From: Paenibacillus sp. yr247
GTDB taxonomy: Bacteria; Bacillota; Bacilli; Paenibacillales; NBRC-103111
DNA: 64,000 nt
Direction: 5' to 3'
Assembly (NCBI RefSeq): GCF_900103825.1
Contig: NZ_FNIF01000002.1
Coordinates: forward strand, 837,099 to 901,098
This document shows positions 43,995-52,062 of the stretch, in pieces (within the stretch, counting starts at the first letter, position 1; every line of letters starts with the position of its first letter). The notes beneath the pieces were generated by a model that was not told the DNA's origin, ran no database searches, and was given only the letters and a program-made list of their open reading frames with translations. The translations under genes and the position numbers were made by a program.

Positions 43995-46031
43995 CTATAG
44001 ATGTTCAATGAAAATATGCAGGAAAAAATCTATGACCTTGATCCCTATGAACGGAAAAATGATGCCTCCTGCTCCGTATATGGCTAAATTCCGACTTAGT
44101 AATTGATTCGCGCTCATGGGCTTGTAAGTAACGCCTTTCAATGCGACCGGAATCAAGAGCGGGATGATAACTGCGTTAAAGATGAGCGCGGAAAGCACAG
44201 CACTCGTTGGTGATTGCAAATGCATAATATTAAAAACCTGCAGCTCCGGCAGGTTGCCCGCAAACATGGCAGGTATAATGGCAAAGTATTTGGAAAAATC
44301 GTTCGCAATACTGAACGTGGTCACAGCACCGCGTGTTATGAGAAGCTGCTTGCCAATCGAAATCACATCCAGGATTTTCGTTGGATCAGAATCCAGATCG
44401 ACCATATTGGCCGCCTCTTTGGCCACTGACGTTCCGCTGCTCATCGCAATGCCTACATCAGCCTGAGCTAAGGCAGGAGCGTCGTTAACCCCATCCCCCG
44501 TCATGGCGACAAGTTTACCTTCGCTTTGCTCCTCCCGGACAATCCGTAATTTATCCTCCGGTTTACTCTCGGCATAATAAGTATCAACCCCAACCTCATT
44601 CGCTATGGTTGCAGCAGTGAGTGGATTATCCCCTGTACACATAATGGTTCGAATTCCCATCTGATGCAAAGATTGCAATCGTTCGCGAATGCCCGGTTTG
44701 ATCGTATCTTTCAAGTAAATAAGCCCTAGAATATAATTATCCTTGCTTACGGCAAGGGGAGTCCCGCCTTCTCTGGCAATAAAGCCGTTTATCTCCTCCA
44801 GCTCCTCAGGAATATGCCCGCCCCTTACTGTGATATAGCTGCAGATGGCGCTAACAGCCCCTTTTCGGAAAAAACTGCCGTTCAAGTTTAACCCGCTCAT
44901 CCGCTCTTCAGCTGTGAAAGAAATTACTTCACCCTGATATGCTCTGAGGTCGCTTGTTATATGATGCTGCTTGGCAAGCTCTACAATGGACCGACCCTCC
45001 TGCGTGTCATCAAACAACGAAGTGAGAACGGCTGCTTCCATGAGCTGCTTCGGTGATGCGCCAGCAACGGGATAGAATGCAGAAGCCATTCGGTTGCCGA
45101 AAGTGATCGTTCCGGTTTTGTCCAGAATGACGGTGTTAATATCACCAGCTGCCTCTACGGCTCTCCCCGACTTGGCCAAGATGTTGATTCGCGTGACACG
45201 GTCAATTCCCGAGATGCCTATGGCGGACAGCAGTCCTCCAATCGTCGTTGGGATTAAGCATACGAGAAGCACAATTAACGTGGATACCTCCAAATGAACG
45301 CCAACAAATGCGGCTAATGGATACAAGGTAACCACGACGATTAAAAAGATGAATGTTAATACAGAAAGCAGGGTCGTCAATGCGATTTCATTCGGTGATT
45401 TCTGCCGTCTAGCCCCTTCCACCATCTGAACCATCCGATCAAGAAAGGAGTGGCCAGGGTCAACGGTAATTTCAACTTTAATCCAATCGCTGGTTACGAT
45501 GGTCCCGCCAATCACAGCACTATGCTCACTATTCGCCTCTTTAATGACGAACGCCGACTCTCCATTAACCGAAGATTCATCGATGGCTGCAATGCCTTCC
45601 ACAATCTTACCGTCTCCGGGAATGAAATCTCCCATTTCTACCAGTACAAGGTCACCTTTACGCAATTCGCTTCCGGCAACGACCTTCATGCTGCCATCTT
45701 TCGATAGCAGCTTGGCTTTTAATTCCTTTCTTGTTTTTATCAAACTATCCGCGTGTGCCTTGCCTCTTCCCTCAGCCAGCGCCTCTGCAAAGTTCGCAAA
45801 TAATATCGTAAACAAGAGAATGAAGAATACATTGATGTTATAGATCATCTGATTCTCGGTGTGGAAATAATGCGGAAACAGAATTATTAAACCAATGACG
45901 AAGGTAGCCGTTTCCAGTACGAAAAGCACTGGATTTTTGATCATTAATCTTGGATTTAACTTCAGAAAACTATCTACAAGGGCTTTAATGACCATTTTTG
46001 AATGAAATGAATGCTTCAACCTTTGATTCAT
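43995..46031 (-). CDS. Orphan KdpB-like P-type ATPase without KdpA/KdpC
   Basis: 678 residues, clearly a full-length KdpB paralogue: [14 protein letters not shown] near 300, [17 protein letters not shown] near 510, and TFSIANDFSKYF with the conserved D and K in the membrane. The actuator loop reads SVNGESAFVIKE, that is NGES instead of TGES, with the glutamate and regulatory serine retained. No kdpA, kdpC or kdpF gene lies in this operon. It sits between a Cys-rich protein and a GGDEF-EAL gene, under a c-di-AMP riboswitch. It could pair with the KdpAC of the nearby operon or act alone, perhaps as a regulator. AGGGTGG precedes the ATG. Confidence 0.93.
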   Translation of the reverse strand: MNQRLKHSFHSKMVIKALVDSFLKLNPRLMIKNPVLFVLETATFVIGLIILFPHYFHTENQMIYNINVFFILLFTILFANFAEALAEGRGKAHADSLIKTRKELKAKLLSKDGSMKVVAGSELRKGDLVLVEMGDFIPGDGKIVEGIAAIDESSVNGESAFVIKEANSEHSAVIGGTIVTSDWIKVEITVDPGHSFLDRMVQMVEGARRQKSPNEIALTTLLSVLTFIFLIVVVTLYPLAAFVGVHLEVSTLIVLLVCLIPTTIGGLLSAIGISGIDRVTRINILAKSGRAVEAAGDINTVILDKTGTITFGNRMASAFYPVAGASPKQLMEAAVLTSLFDDTQEGRSIVELAKQHHITSDLRAYQGEVISFTAEERMSGLNLNGSFFRKGAVSAICSYITVRGGHIPEELEEINGFIAREGGTPLAVSKDNYILGLIYLKDTIKPGIRERLQSLHQMGIRTIMCTGDNPLTAATIANEVGVDTYYAESKPEDKLRIVREEQSEGKLVAMTGDGVNDAPALAQADVGIAMSSGTSVAKEAANMVDLDSDPTKILDVISIGKQLLITRGAVTTFSIANDFSKYFAIIPAMFAGNLPELQVFNIMHLQSPTSAVLSALIFNAVIIPLLIPVALKGVTYKPMSANQLLSRNLAIYGAGGIIFPFIGIKVIDFFLHIFIEHL

Positions 46032-46043
46032 GAAAAAACCACC

Positions 46044-46502
46044 CTAGAAAGAGATATACGCTTGAGAATGGTCAAATAAATAATTTCGATCCCCTAGGAA
46101 GCTTAGTTGCTCATTACTTGCAGATGGGTGCTCAAGCTTTTCAGATAGATCCGTTAAAGCCGATTCTATTAAATGTGTTCTTACCTCTCCCCATGCCTCT
46201 TGTTTCTGATGAACGTAATGCAAACCGTCCGTAAGGGTTAGGCCTTTAATCCGCTGAAAAACAGCAGCCCACTGAACGAAATCCCCCTTCAGGTTGCAGC
46301 ATGGAATCATGAATTCCCCTAAACCGTATGTTCCGAGATTTGTGGATATCGTCAGTAAACCGCAATGACAGTCAGTGCCATGTCCAGGCTGCAGCTTATC
46401 GGATAGTTCACAATCAAATCGAAAACATTCAATACGGGTAATCTTGCATTCCTTGGTACATTCATCTTCTTCTTTTAATAGAGACAGGGGGTCTGGATAC
46501 AT
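46044..46502 (-). CDS. Cys-rich hypothetical protein preceding the orphan KdpB
   Basis: 152 residues, soluble. Eight cysteines fall in the first 69 residues (15, 19, 26, 31, 45, 47, 68, 69), suggesting metal or redox binding. The stretch ITRIECFRF...LLTISTNLGTYGLGEF weakly recalls the N-terminal capping domain of the mandelate racemase/enolase family, but the catalytic barrel is absent. The ATG has GAGGAG at 12 bp. It is the first gene behind the second c-di-AMP riboswitch and 12 bp before the orphan kdpB, so the two are probably partners. Function unknown. Confidence 0.75.
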   Translation of the reverse strand: MYPDPLSLLKEEDECTKECKITRIECFRFDCELSDKLQPGHGTDCHCGLLTISTNLGTYGLGEFMIPCCNLKGDFVQWAAVFQRIKGLTLTDGLHYVHQKQEAWGEVRTHLIESALTDLSEKLEHPSASNEQLSFLGDRNYLFDHSQAYISF

Positions 46503-46532
46503 AATAGATTCACTCTCCTCAAATTTTACAAC

Positions 46533-46576
46533 AAAAAGAAGCCTAGGAGCAGAGAATCTCTCTACTCTCGGGCTTC
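46533..46576 (-). terminator. Riboswitch-linked terminator
   Basis: On the minus strand GAAGCC...GGCTTC with inner GAGAG/CTCT pairing, then TTTTTGTTG. It is the expression platform of c-di-AMP riboswitch copy 2, 30 bp before the first gene. Confidence 0.85.
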
Positions 46577-46634
46577 TTTAACAGCGTTAATAAACGAGCT
46601 GTAGAAAGCACGATAGAAGGTGGTTCTCTCCCAA

Positions 46635-46783
46635 TACGCTTACGAGGTTAGCTGTCGGATTCGGGCTTGGAAGTGCCCTACCTCGGCAAGCAGCGCTTGC
46701 TCTGGATTCACCCCGAGAAACCGATGGTATATCTAATCGGCTTCAGGTTGGTTCCCCCGTTCCCCTTGCGGGGACTCAGCGTT
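46635..46783 (-). ncRNA. c-di-AMP riboswitch (ydaO/yuaA class), copy 2
   Basis: Minus strand: ACGCTGAGTCCCC, ACGGGGGAACCAACCTGAAG, GGGGTGAATCC, GAGGTAGGGCACTTCC, GCCCGAATCCGACAGCTAAC and CTCGTAAGCGT. The ACGCT/AGCGT closing helix joins 46782-46778 with 46640-46636. It controls the Cys-rich protein / orphan KdpB / GGDEF-EAL operon and should shut it off when c-di-AMP is high. Confidence 0.95.
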
Positions 46784-46813
46784 TTGATTCCTGATGTGTA
46801 GTTGTTGCAACGA

Positions 46814-46842
46814 ATGTTACGCTTTCCAGCAAATCTTGTAAA
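46814..46842 (-). promoter_or_regulatory. Promoter of the orphan-kdpB operon
   Basis: On the minus strand TTTACA (46842-46837), 17-bp spacer, TAACAT (46819-46814), some 30 bp before the riboswitch. No KdpE-like box is seen on this side. Confidence 0.6.
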
Positions 46843-47011
46843 ACGCTGTGGAGAGACTTATTTCGTTTCTTTTGACGTATTCAGCAAATGAAAGCGTATC
46901 CAATTATAATACACATTCATTTTCAATATAAATGCTTCAGTTTACGTCCGTTTTTGTCATTTATAGTGCCTTTCCCATTTTCCCACGACTTTTTTATAAA
47001 TCAGAGGGTAA

Positions 47012-47083
47012 GCATTTTTATTTTATTTTTATACGTTTGCTATACATTCTTTACCCCCTTTTTATACGGTTCAACGTTACACT
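47012..47083 (+). promoter_or_regulatory. KdpE-like promoter element, copy B (corA)
   Basis: Same 72-bp layout as copies A and C: GCATTTTTAT, TTTATACG, ATTCTTTACCCCC, TTTTTATACGG, GTTACACT. By eye it differs from copy C at one position. The likeness to copy C resumes about 20 bp further on (TGACC...CAAGCAAA...TTTTGCTGATTCG). It lies 113 bp before corA. Confidence 0.75.
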
Positions 47084-47195
47084 TATTCCCGTTATTGACA
47101 CGGTGACCATCAAGCAAAGTGATTTTGCTGATTCGTTATGATAAAATTATTAGGATAAATAATAAATCTAAGTATTTAAGGAGTTCCTTTCCTAT

Positions 47196-48146
47196 ATGAT
47201 TCGTTCTTTAGCAATAACAAACGATCTAGAAGTTATAAAAGACGTTCAAATAACTCAGCTTTCGAGTTCCAATATTAAATGGTATTGGGTTGACTTTAAC
47301 GAACCAAGTGAAGAAGAATCCAAGCTTTTAGAAGAGCATTTTAACTTTCATCCACTTGCTATTGAAGACTGTTTTCATTTACTGCAGCGACCTAAATTAG
47401 ATCACTATGAAGATGTACATTTTTTCGTTATGCATGCCATCAATCAAAAAACGCTTGCTTCTGAAGAAGTGGACTTATTTTTAGGAGAAAACTTTGTTGT
47501 AACCTTTCATTTAAACCATTCCAGGGAGATTGAAGATGCTTGGTGTAGAATAGTCGAGCAGAAAAAGGGCGTGGATAAAGGTCATTTGTATGCTTCCTAT
47601 GTGGTTATGGACAAGTTAGTAGATCAATATTTTCCGAGTGTATACCAAATTGAAGATCAATTAAACGAAATCGAAAATAACGTTGATTCAAAATCCACCC
47701 AAGCACTAATGGAAGACATATTTGAAATACGTTCAAAGCTATTAAAACTACGAAGAACTATTGTGCCGATGAGAGATCTCCTTTATCGGATCCTTAATTC
47801 AGAACGAATAGAGGGTATAAATCAACTTTTGCACTACTATACAGACGTCTATGACCATTTGTTAAAGCTCTCTGAAATGATCGATTCTAACCGAGACATG
47901 ACGGCAGATTTGCGGGATAGCTATATCTCCCTTAATTCCAACAGAATGAATACCATCATGAAAACATTAACCGTTATTACGACCATCTTCATGCCCTTAA
48001 CGTTCATCGCTGGGATATATGGAATGAACTTTGATAACATGCCAGAGTTGAAATGGCAATGGGGTTACTTTATCGCGTTAGTGGTCATGTTCGGAATTGG
48101 TTTTGGTATGTTTATGTGGTTTAGAAAAAAAGGTTGGTTCAATTAA
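47196..48146 (+). CDS. corA: CorA-family magnesium transporter
   Basis: 316 residues. Large cytoplasmic N-terminal domain (1-255), then two C-terminal membrane helices with the filter motif GMN in FIAGIYGMNFDNMPE near 280, and the charged C-terminus FRKKGWFN. It forms a pentameric Mg2+ channel. AAGGAG lies 11 bp before the ATG. Its promoter carries KdpE-like box B, so it may respond to K+ limitation as well as Mg2+, which would be unusual. Single gene with a terminator. Confidence 0.94.
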   Translation: MIRSLAITNDLEVIKDVQITQLSSSNIKWYWVDFNEPSEEESKLLEEHFNFHPLAIEDCFHLLQRPKLDHYEDVHFFVMHAINQKTLASEEVDLFLGENFVVTFHLNHSREIEDAWCRIVEQKKGVDKGHLYASYVVMDKLVDQYFPSVYQIEDQLNEIENNVDSKSTQALMEDIFEIRSKLLKLRRTIVPMRDLLYRILNSERIEGINQLLHYYTDVYDHLLKLSEMIDSNRDMTADLRDSYISLNSNRMNTIMKTLTVITTIFMPLTFIAGIYGMNFDNMPELKWQWGYFIALVVMFGIGFGMFMWFRKKGWFN

Positions 48147-48181
48147 AACAAATCAGGCACCCTCCATAAACTCACCCCCCG

Positions 48182-48215
48182 CAGATTTTCACTATTTTCA
48201 AAATCTGTTTTTCTA
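48182..48215 (+). terminator. Intrinsic terminator of corA
   Basis: CAGATTTT-CACTATTTTC-AAAATCTG followed by TTTTTCT. It abuts the -35 element of the next promoter. Confidence 0.85.
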
Positions 48216-48245
48216 TTGACAAATAAATGCAATTAGGAGTAAACT
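48216..48245 (+). promoter_or_regulatory. Promoter of the M-box RNA
   Basis: TTGACA (48216-48221), 18-bp spacer, TAAACT (48240-48245), about 17 bp before the aptamer. Confidence 0.65.
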
Positions 48246-48261
48246 TTCAAGGGAATTGAAT

Positions 48262-48425
48262 ATGTCCTCGTTAGGTGAGGCTCCTATACAAACATAGGCC
48301 ACTGCCCGGAAATATCGAAAGATGCCAATGGGTAGAACAGGAACTGCCGGATTAAGGCTTTTCATAAGGTGGCTAAGAGCGACCGCTCTTTACGTTGTAT
48401 AGTGCTAAAACTGGACTAGGGGGAA
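48262..48425 (+). ncRNA. M-box (ykoK) magnesium riboswitch
   Basis: Conserved blocks in order: CGTTAGGTGAGGCTCCTATA, CATAGGCCACTGCCCGGAAA, ATCGAAAGATGCCAATGGGT, the AAGGCTTTTCATAAGGTGGC arm, and TATAGTGCTAAAACT. This is the ykoK leader pattern. AGGGGG at its 3' end can pair with CCCCCT of the following terminator, giving an antiterminator in low Mg2+. The downstream genes encode an ABC transporter, not MgtE or CorA. Confidence 0.93.
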
Positions 48426-48450
48426 TCGGTTTATTTCATTGTGAACTTAT

Positions 48451-48485
48451 GCCCCCTGGGACCAAACCCGGGGGGCTTTCATATT
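48451..48485 (+). terminator. M-box terminator
   Basis: GCCCCCTGGG-ACCAAA-CCCGGGGGGC followed by TTTCATATTT. Its 5' arm is complementary to AGGGGG at 48418-48423. Confidence 0.85.
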
Positions 48486-48510
48486 TATGTACAAAGGGGG
48501 GAAACTGGAA

Positions 48511-48657
48511 ATGGACAGTTGTAGTCGAATGCGAGTGTTGAACAGCTTTACAGCATGCTTTGCTACCAAGGAACCGTGTATTTCCACTACCAGTATGCCC
48601 TCAGTGAGTCCGAGAGTATGTTCAAGCTCTTTTTTTCTTAAGAGTTTGATTTGCTGA
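48511..48657 (+). CDS. Ser/Cys-rich leader peptide candidate between two terminators
   Basis: 48 codons from ATG to TGA, starting MDSCSRMRVLNSFTACFATK and ending SSSFFLKSLIC, with five Cys and many Ser. AAAGGGGGG lies about 10 bp upstream. It lies after the M-box terminator and before a second terminator at 48701. Such a place suits a regulatory upstream ORF whose translation tunes the second terminator, as with mgtL or mgtP in enterics, but no homologue is recognised. Confidence 0.4.
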   Translation: MDSCSRMRVLNSFTACFATKEPCISTTSMPSVSPRVCSSSFFLKSLIC

Positions 48658-48700
48658 ACAGATGAACCTGATTGTAAACTGAAAAGATGGAATATTTACG

Positions 48701-48732
48701 CTCTCCTCATGCAATGCTGAGGAGAGTTTTTT
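48701..48732 (+). terminator. Second terminator in the ABC transporter leader
   Basis: CTCTCCTCA-TGCAATGC-TGAGGAGAG then TTTTTTATTT, only 22 bp before the permease ATG. With the M-box terminator it makes a two-stage leader. Confidence 0.9.
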
Positions 48733-48754
48733 ATTTGCAAAGGGGGTTTTCGCG

Positions 48755-50479
48755 ATGAAATGGAATGGGTTTCTCACTATTAGCAATAAATATAAATTCG
48801 GCTTGGCAGATGTTATGGTTATTTTCATGCTCTTATCCATTCTTTATCTAACGGCCCATCTTGGTGCGGGTATGCAAGTTCCTTTATCCCAAAGTGATCA
48901 ACCGACGATGAGCCTTGACCCGCATATGCTTCCTTACTACGCAGGACGATCGCTTCTCAGAATGTTTATTGCATTCGGAGCATCACTGTTATTTACATTT
49001 ATTTATGGACGTATCGCTGCTAATAACCGCATTGCTGAAAAAATCATGATTCCAGCAATCGACATCTTACAGTCTGTACCAGTGCTTGGTTTCCTTTCAG
49101 CAACCGTGTTGATGTTCATGGCGTTATTTCCTGGGAGTCTGCTCGGTGTCGAATGTGCTTCGATTTTCGCCATTTTTACTGGTCAGGTTTGGAACATGAC
49201 TTTCAGCTTTTATCATTCACTTAAAACAATTCCACGTCCTCTAAACGAGGCTGCAAGCATTCATCGTCTCGGCGTATGGTCTCGCTTTACAAAGCTTGAA
49301 GTGCCTTTTTCCATGATCGGATTAGTGTGGAACAGCATGATGTCATTCGGTGGAGGCTGGTTCTTTCTCGCGGCGAGTGAATCGATCAGCGTGTTGAATC
49401 AAGATATTCACTTGCCGGGAATCGGCTCTTACATGGCAATGGCCGCTGACCAAGGGAACGTAAAAGCCATTGTATATTCGATTATCACCATGGTGATCTT
49501 GATATGCCTTGTGGACCAACTGTTTTGGCGGCCACTTGTTGCATGGGCGCAAAAATTTAAGAACGAGCAATCCGAAGCAGGTGAAGTCCCGAAATCTTGG
49601 GTCTATGACATTCTAAAACGCGCAAGATTCATTCGTTATGTCAATCATTCAGTAGGAACTTTCTTTCACGACTTAACAAGTAAATTCAAACAAACACGTA
49701 CCTCCATTCATTTGCCTAAACCGTCATTTCTCGTGTCTAGAATTGTGATCTGGATCATTTGGATCATCGTTATCATATTCATTGCCAAGTATGTCTATGA
49801 AGCTGTTATGGAAATCATACAGCTAAGCTGGAACGAATTACTTAGAGTTGTTGTACTCGGAATGCAAACAGCACTACGCGTATTCGTATCAACAGTTTTC
49901 GCTGTATTATGGACCGTTCCAGTGGGTGTCATGATCGGTATGAACCCTAAACTTTCAAGGGTTGCTCAGCCCATTGTACAGGTACTAGCTTCTTTTCCGG
50001 CAAATATGGCATTCCCTTTGTTTACGATTCTATACCTGAAACTTGGAGTCAGTATGAACATAGGTGCCATTCCTCTTATGATGTTGGGCACACAGTGGTA
50101 CATCTTGTTTAACGTTATTGCCGGAGCGATGGCTATTCCTTCCGATTTGAAAGAAGCAGCGGCAATTTTGCGTTTGACCCGGCTACAAACATGGATGAAG
50201 TTAATATTACCGAGCGTATTTCCGTTTCTCATTACGGGATGTATTACAGCTAGTGGAGGAGCCTGGAACGCAAGTATCGTCTCCGAGCTTGTATCTTGGA
50301 AAGATAGCACTTTACAAGCATCTGGATTAGGTTCATTTATCGCCCAAGCAACAACAAAAGGAGATTGGCCCCAAATTATATGGGGAATTATTGTTATGTG
50401 CTTGATGGTTGTACTTGTAAATCGTTTGGTTTGGCGTAAGCTGTACGCGATCTCCGAAAAAAAATATCATCTGGAATAG
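48755..50479 (+). CDS. Duplicated ABC transporter permease (NitT/TauT-like fold, COG4986-like)
   Basis: 574 residues with about 12 membrane helices in two homologous halves. Each half has an EAA-type coupling loop: PRPLNEAASIHRLGVWSRF near 160 and PSDLKEAAAILRLTRLQTW near 470. It is a fused permease pair of an importer-type ABC system. The ATPase gene lies 12 bp downstream. No substrate-binding protein gene is near. The M-box plus second terminator upstream point to a role in Mg2+ supply or in answering Mg2+ starvation. AAAGGGGG precedes the ATG. Confidence 0.88.
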   Translation: MKWNGFLTISNKYKFGLADVMVIFMLLSILYLTAHLGAGMQVPLSQSDQPTMSLDPHMLPYYAGRSLLRMFIAFGASLLFTFIYGRIAANNRIAEKIMIPAIDILQSVPVLGFLSATVLMFMALFPGSLLGVECASIFAIFTGQVWNMTFSFYHSLKTIPRPLNEAASIHRLGVWSRFTKLEVPFSMIGLVWNSMMSFGGGWFFLAASESISVLNQDIHLPGIGSYMAMAADQGNVKAIVYSIITMVILICLVDQLFWRPLVAWAQKFKNEQSEAGEVPKSWVYDILKRARFIRYVNHSVGTFFHDLTSKFKQTRTSIHLPKPSFLVSRIVIWIIWIIVIIFIAKYVYEAVMEIIQLSWNELLRVVVLGMQTALRVFVSTVFAVLWTVPVGVMIGMNPKLSRVAQPIVQVLASFPANMAFPLFTILYLKLGVSMNIGAIPLMMLGTQWYILFNVIAGAMAIPSDLKEAAAILRLTRLQTWMKLILPSVFPFLITGCITASGGAWNASIVSELVSWKDSTLQASGLGSFIAQATTKGDWPQIIWGIIVMCLMVVLVNRLVWRKLYAISEKKYHLE

Positions 50480-50491
50480 AGGTGTTGTACC

Positions 50492-51790
50492 ATGAAAAAA
50501 GCATTGATTCAACTTCAAAAAGTCAGCAAACGTTATGATATGCCAAACACTACGAATGTCAGCATCCTAGAAGATATACAGTTGAATATTACAGAGGGTG
50601 AGTTTGTATCCATTCTAGGGCCTTCGGGTTCAGGCAAGTCCACCCTGCTTCGGATTATTGCCGGACTTGTCCCTCCTTCTCAAGGAACAGTCTTTTATAA
50701 CGGGCAAGAAGTACAAGGAACAAATCCAGGAGTAGGGATGGTTTTTCAATCCTTTGCCTTATTTCCTTGGCTCACGGTACTCGAGAACGTAAAGCTGGGA
50801 CTTGAAAATAAATCATTAACGGAAACAGAAAAAATGCGCAAAGCCCTCTCTATTATTGATATGGTTGGACTCGACGGATTCGAAGGCGCATATCCCAAGG
50901 AACTTTCAGGTGGTATGAGACAACGTGTAGGCATTGGTCGCGCTCTTGTCATGGAACCAGATATTCTCTTGATGGATGAGCCTTTCTCGGCCTTAGACGT
51001 GTTAACGGCGGAGAACCTTAAACGGGATTTACTCGAATTATGGACAGAAAAGAAGATTCCAACAAAATCGATTATTATGGTCACACACAGTATTGAAGAA
51101 GCGGTCTATATGTCTGATCGGGCGATTGTCTTATCTCGTGACCCAGCTAGAGTTATAGCGGATATTTTGATTCCTATGCCTCATTGGCGTGATAAACAAG
51201 AAGCACAATTTACCGGGCTTGTTGATAAAATTTATTCCATATTGACCAAACGTGAAATAAAGCAAAATGATCATGTCGAAGAACAGAAGAAAAAGATCGA
51301 AAAGGTTCAAGAAGTACCCGCAGGTGCGTTAACAGGGTTTATAGAATTGATTGATGATCTTGGAAATACGGTTGACTTATACAAGCTAGCTGATCAATTA
51401 AGTCTTAATCTAGAGGACTTCTTGCCAATTGTCGAAGCAGCCCAGATGCTCGGTTTTGCTCACATCCAGCACGGAGATATTGAATTAACGGAAATTGGAC
51501 GTCACTTTGCTGATGCCAGTGTTTTGGAAAGGAAGGATATCTTCAAAAAGCAATTGCTTCAACACGTCCCCATGATAGAGAAGATTATCTGGATTTTACA
51601 TTCTAAATCTAATAATAAAATGGAACGGGAATTTTTCTTGGAAATCTTTGAAAAGCATTTTGGTTTGGAAGAAGCAGGTCATCAATTAGACATATTGATA
51701 GATTGGGGAAGATATGCTGAATTGCTAGCATACGATGAGAAAGCAAAAAATCTCTATCTTGAACACGAAACAGCTGCGACATCGGAATAG
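50492..51790 (+). CDS. ABC transporter ATPase with C-terminal AAA-associated domain
   Basis: 432 residues. ABC domain 1-260 with Walker [10 protein letters not shown] near 42, signature [15 protein letters not shown] near 140, Walker [13 protein letters not shown] near 163 and switch His in VTHSIEEAV near 200. It is closest to nitrate/taurine importer ATPases. From about 285 a non-ABC helical domain of the AAA-associated C-terminal type follows ([16 protein letters not shown], then winged-helix-like), which may gate or sense. AGAGGTG lies before the ATG. It is the partner of the duplicated permease. Confidence 0.9.
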   Translation: MKKALIQLQKVSKRYDMPNTTNVSILEDIQLNITEGEFVSILGPSGSGKSTLLRIIAGLVPPSQGTVFYNGQEVQGTNPGVGMVFQSFALFPWLTVLENVKLGLENKSLTETEKMRKALSIIDMVGLDGFEGAYPKELSGGMRQRVGIGRALVMEPDILLMDEPFSALDVLTAENLKRDLLELWTEKKIPTKSIIMVTHSIEEAVYMSDRAIVLSRDPARVIADILIPMPHWRDKQEAQFTGLVDKIYSILTKREIKQNDHVEEQKKKIEKVQEVPAGALTGFIELIDDLGNTVDLYKLADQLSLNLEDFLPIVEAAQMLGFAHIQHGDIELTEIGRHFADASVLERKDIFKKQLLQHVPMIEKIIWILHSKSNNKMEREFFLEIFEKHFGLEEAGHQLDILIDWGRYAELLAYDEKAKNLYLEHETAATSE

Positions 51791-51856
51791 TTTTAAGCAT
51801 GGAGGGTCAAATATGTTGAAGATCTCAAGATTGATGCATTATTAATTTCTGCTGTA

Positions 51857-51890
51857 AAGAAGCTGATTTCATCGAAGTCAGCTTCTTTGC
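51857..51890 (+). terminator. Intrinsic terminator of the ABC operon
   Basis: AAGAAGCTGA / TCAGCTTCTT with an 11-base loop then T-rich. A 10-codon ORF (MLKISRLMHY) with GGAGG lies just before it at 51813-51845 and may be chance or a remnant. Confidence 0.85.
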
Positions 51891-51903
51891 TATGTATGAC
51901 TCC

Positions 51904-51975
51904 GCATTTTTATTTTATTTTTATACGTTTGCTATACATTCTTTACCCCCTTTTTATACGGTTCAACGTTACAAT
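51904..51975 (+). promoter_or_regulatory. KdpE-like promoter element, copy C
   Basis: GCATTTTTAT, TTTATACG, ATTCTTTACCCCC, TTTTTATACGG, GTTACAAT: 72 bp, by eye one change from copy B and nine from copy A. It precedes the hypothetical gene at 52063 by 88 bp. Confidence 0.75.
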
Positions 51976-51996
51976 TATTCTGTAAAGGTGACGTCG

Positions 51997-52044
51997 ATGA
52001 CCAAGCAAACTTTCTTTTTGCTGATTCGCTGTACCGACCAATGA
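51997..52044 (+). CDS. 15-codon upstream ORF in the box C leader
   Basis: MTKQTFFLLIRCTDQ with AAAGGTG 6 bp before its ATG, ending 19 bp before the next ATG. The matching corA leader has a similar sequence but a different short frame (GTG start, 12 codons), so conservation may be of RNA rather than peptide. Confidence 0.3.
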   Translation: MTKQTFFLLIRCTDQ

Positions 52045-52062
52045 GTCAAAAGGAGAAAATTT

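Noticed and set aside
48490..48700. A second metal riboswitch (yybP-ykoY type) after the M-box
   Set aside because: The conserved loop sequences of that class are not present; a leader ORF explains the stretch better.
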